Assembly (NCBI GenBank): GCA_003218615.1
Contig: QHOD01000139.1
Span: 1 to 5,315, forward strand
Origin: Verrucomicrobiota bacterium
GTDB lineage: Bacteria > Verrucomicrobiota > Verrucomicrobiia > Chthoniobacterales > UBA10450
Direction: 5' to 3'
Length of the DNA stretch: 5,315 nucleotides
The position numbers and the translations under genes were made by a program. Of this stretch, positions 5,163-5,315 are shown in pieces (the stretch's first letter is position 1; each line of letters opens with the position of its first letter). The notes under the pieces were generated by a model. That model ran no database searches. It was not told where the DNA came from and saw nothing but the letters and a program-made list of their open reading frames with translations.

Positions 5163-5315
5163 CAATGCCCGAAGCCGATTATCGCAGGTTGCTGCTTCGC
5201 GCGTTGATCATGACGGTTTTATGCATTGCTGCGGTGTTGATCTGTTACTTCTGGATTGATCGCCCCGTGGCGTTCTTTGTCTATCGCCACCACATCAACA
5301 CGATCCAGGTTTTTC
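5159..5315 (+). CDS. N-terminal fragment of a membrane protein, probably PAP2-family phosphatase (cut by window end)
   Basis: The visible 52 codons begin MTMPEADYRRLLLRALIM and continue into a hydrophobic helix (about residues 15-32, ALIMTVLCIAAVLICYFW), then IDRPVAFFVYRHHINTIQVF. A single N-terminal membrane helix followed by a (Y/F)xxDRPVA(F/Y)(F/W) segment is how many PAP2-type lipid phosphatases begin; these dephosphorylate undecaprenyl pyrophosphate or phosphatidate in the inner membrane. The PAP2 catalytic motifs lie downstream and are not in the window, so the assignment rests on the N-terminus alone. Its ATG overlaps the kinase stop (ATGA); a second in-frame ATG at 5165 is an alternative start. 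Translational coupling to the kinase is likely. Confidence 0.6.
   Translation, partial: MTMPEADYRRLLLRALIMTVLCIAAVLICYFWIDRPVAFFVYRHHINTIQVF

Overview
The window looks like an ordinary housekeeping stretch of a moderately GC-rich, Gram-negative bacterial chromosome. Outer-membrane and lipid A-type genes indicate the Gram-negative envelope. The arrangement of accB-accC beside thiE and a PfkB-type kinase, together with TTG starts and abundant short intergenic repeats, fits soil Verrucomicrobiota (Chthoniobacterales/Spartobacteria type). That placement is an inference from memory of gene style, not a database result.

Left part, minus strand: a RluA-family pseudouridine synthase (725-1549) is followed downstream by a PagL-like lipid A 3-O-deacylase/acyloxyacyl hydrolase family outer-membrane protein (42-647). 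A short REP-like repeat lies just past its stop, at the window edge (about 1-31). Divergent region 1550-1680: no gene; it holds a period-8 degenerate repeat forming an inverted pair that reaches into the rluA-like gene start, a 10-bp palindrome, and the accB ribosome binding site.

Right part, plus strand: a tight run accB (biotin carboxyl carrier protein) - accC (biotin carboxylase) - thiE (thiamine phosphate synthase) - PfkB-family kinase - truncated PAP2-like membrane protein. The accC/thiE gap is 4 nt, thiE/kinase share a TAATG, and kinase/PAP2 share an ATGA, so this is almost certainly one transcript with translational coupling. AccB and AccC make the carboxybiotin half of acetyl-CoA carboxylase for fatty acid synthesis; accA and accD are not in the window. 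ThiE joins the two thiamine moieties. The kinase substrate is unknown.

No undescribed multi-gene system was found. The most interesting signal is smaller: several unrelated short repeats of the kind normally found between genes appear to have been absorbed into coding sequence. One is an internal ~22-residue insert in the RluA-family enzyme, one forms its N-terminus, and one forms the C-terminal tail of ThiE where the next gene's ribosome binding site should be. Other points are a PagL-type protein lacking the canonical catalytic Glu, a GC-only hairpin between accB and accC, and TTG starts in three of the six gene starts seen.
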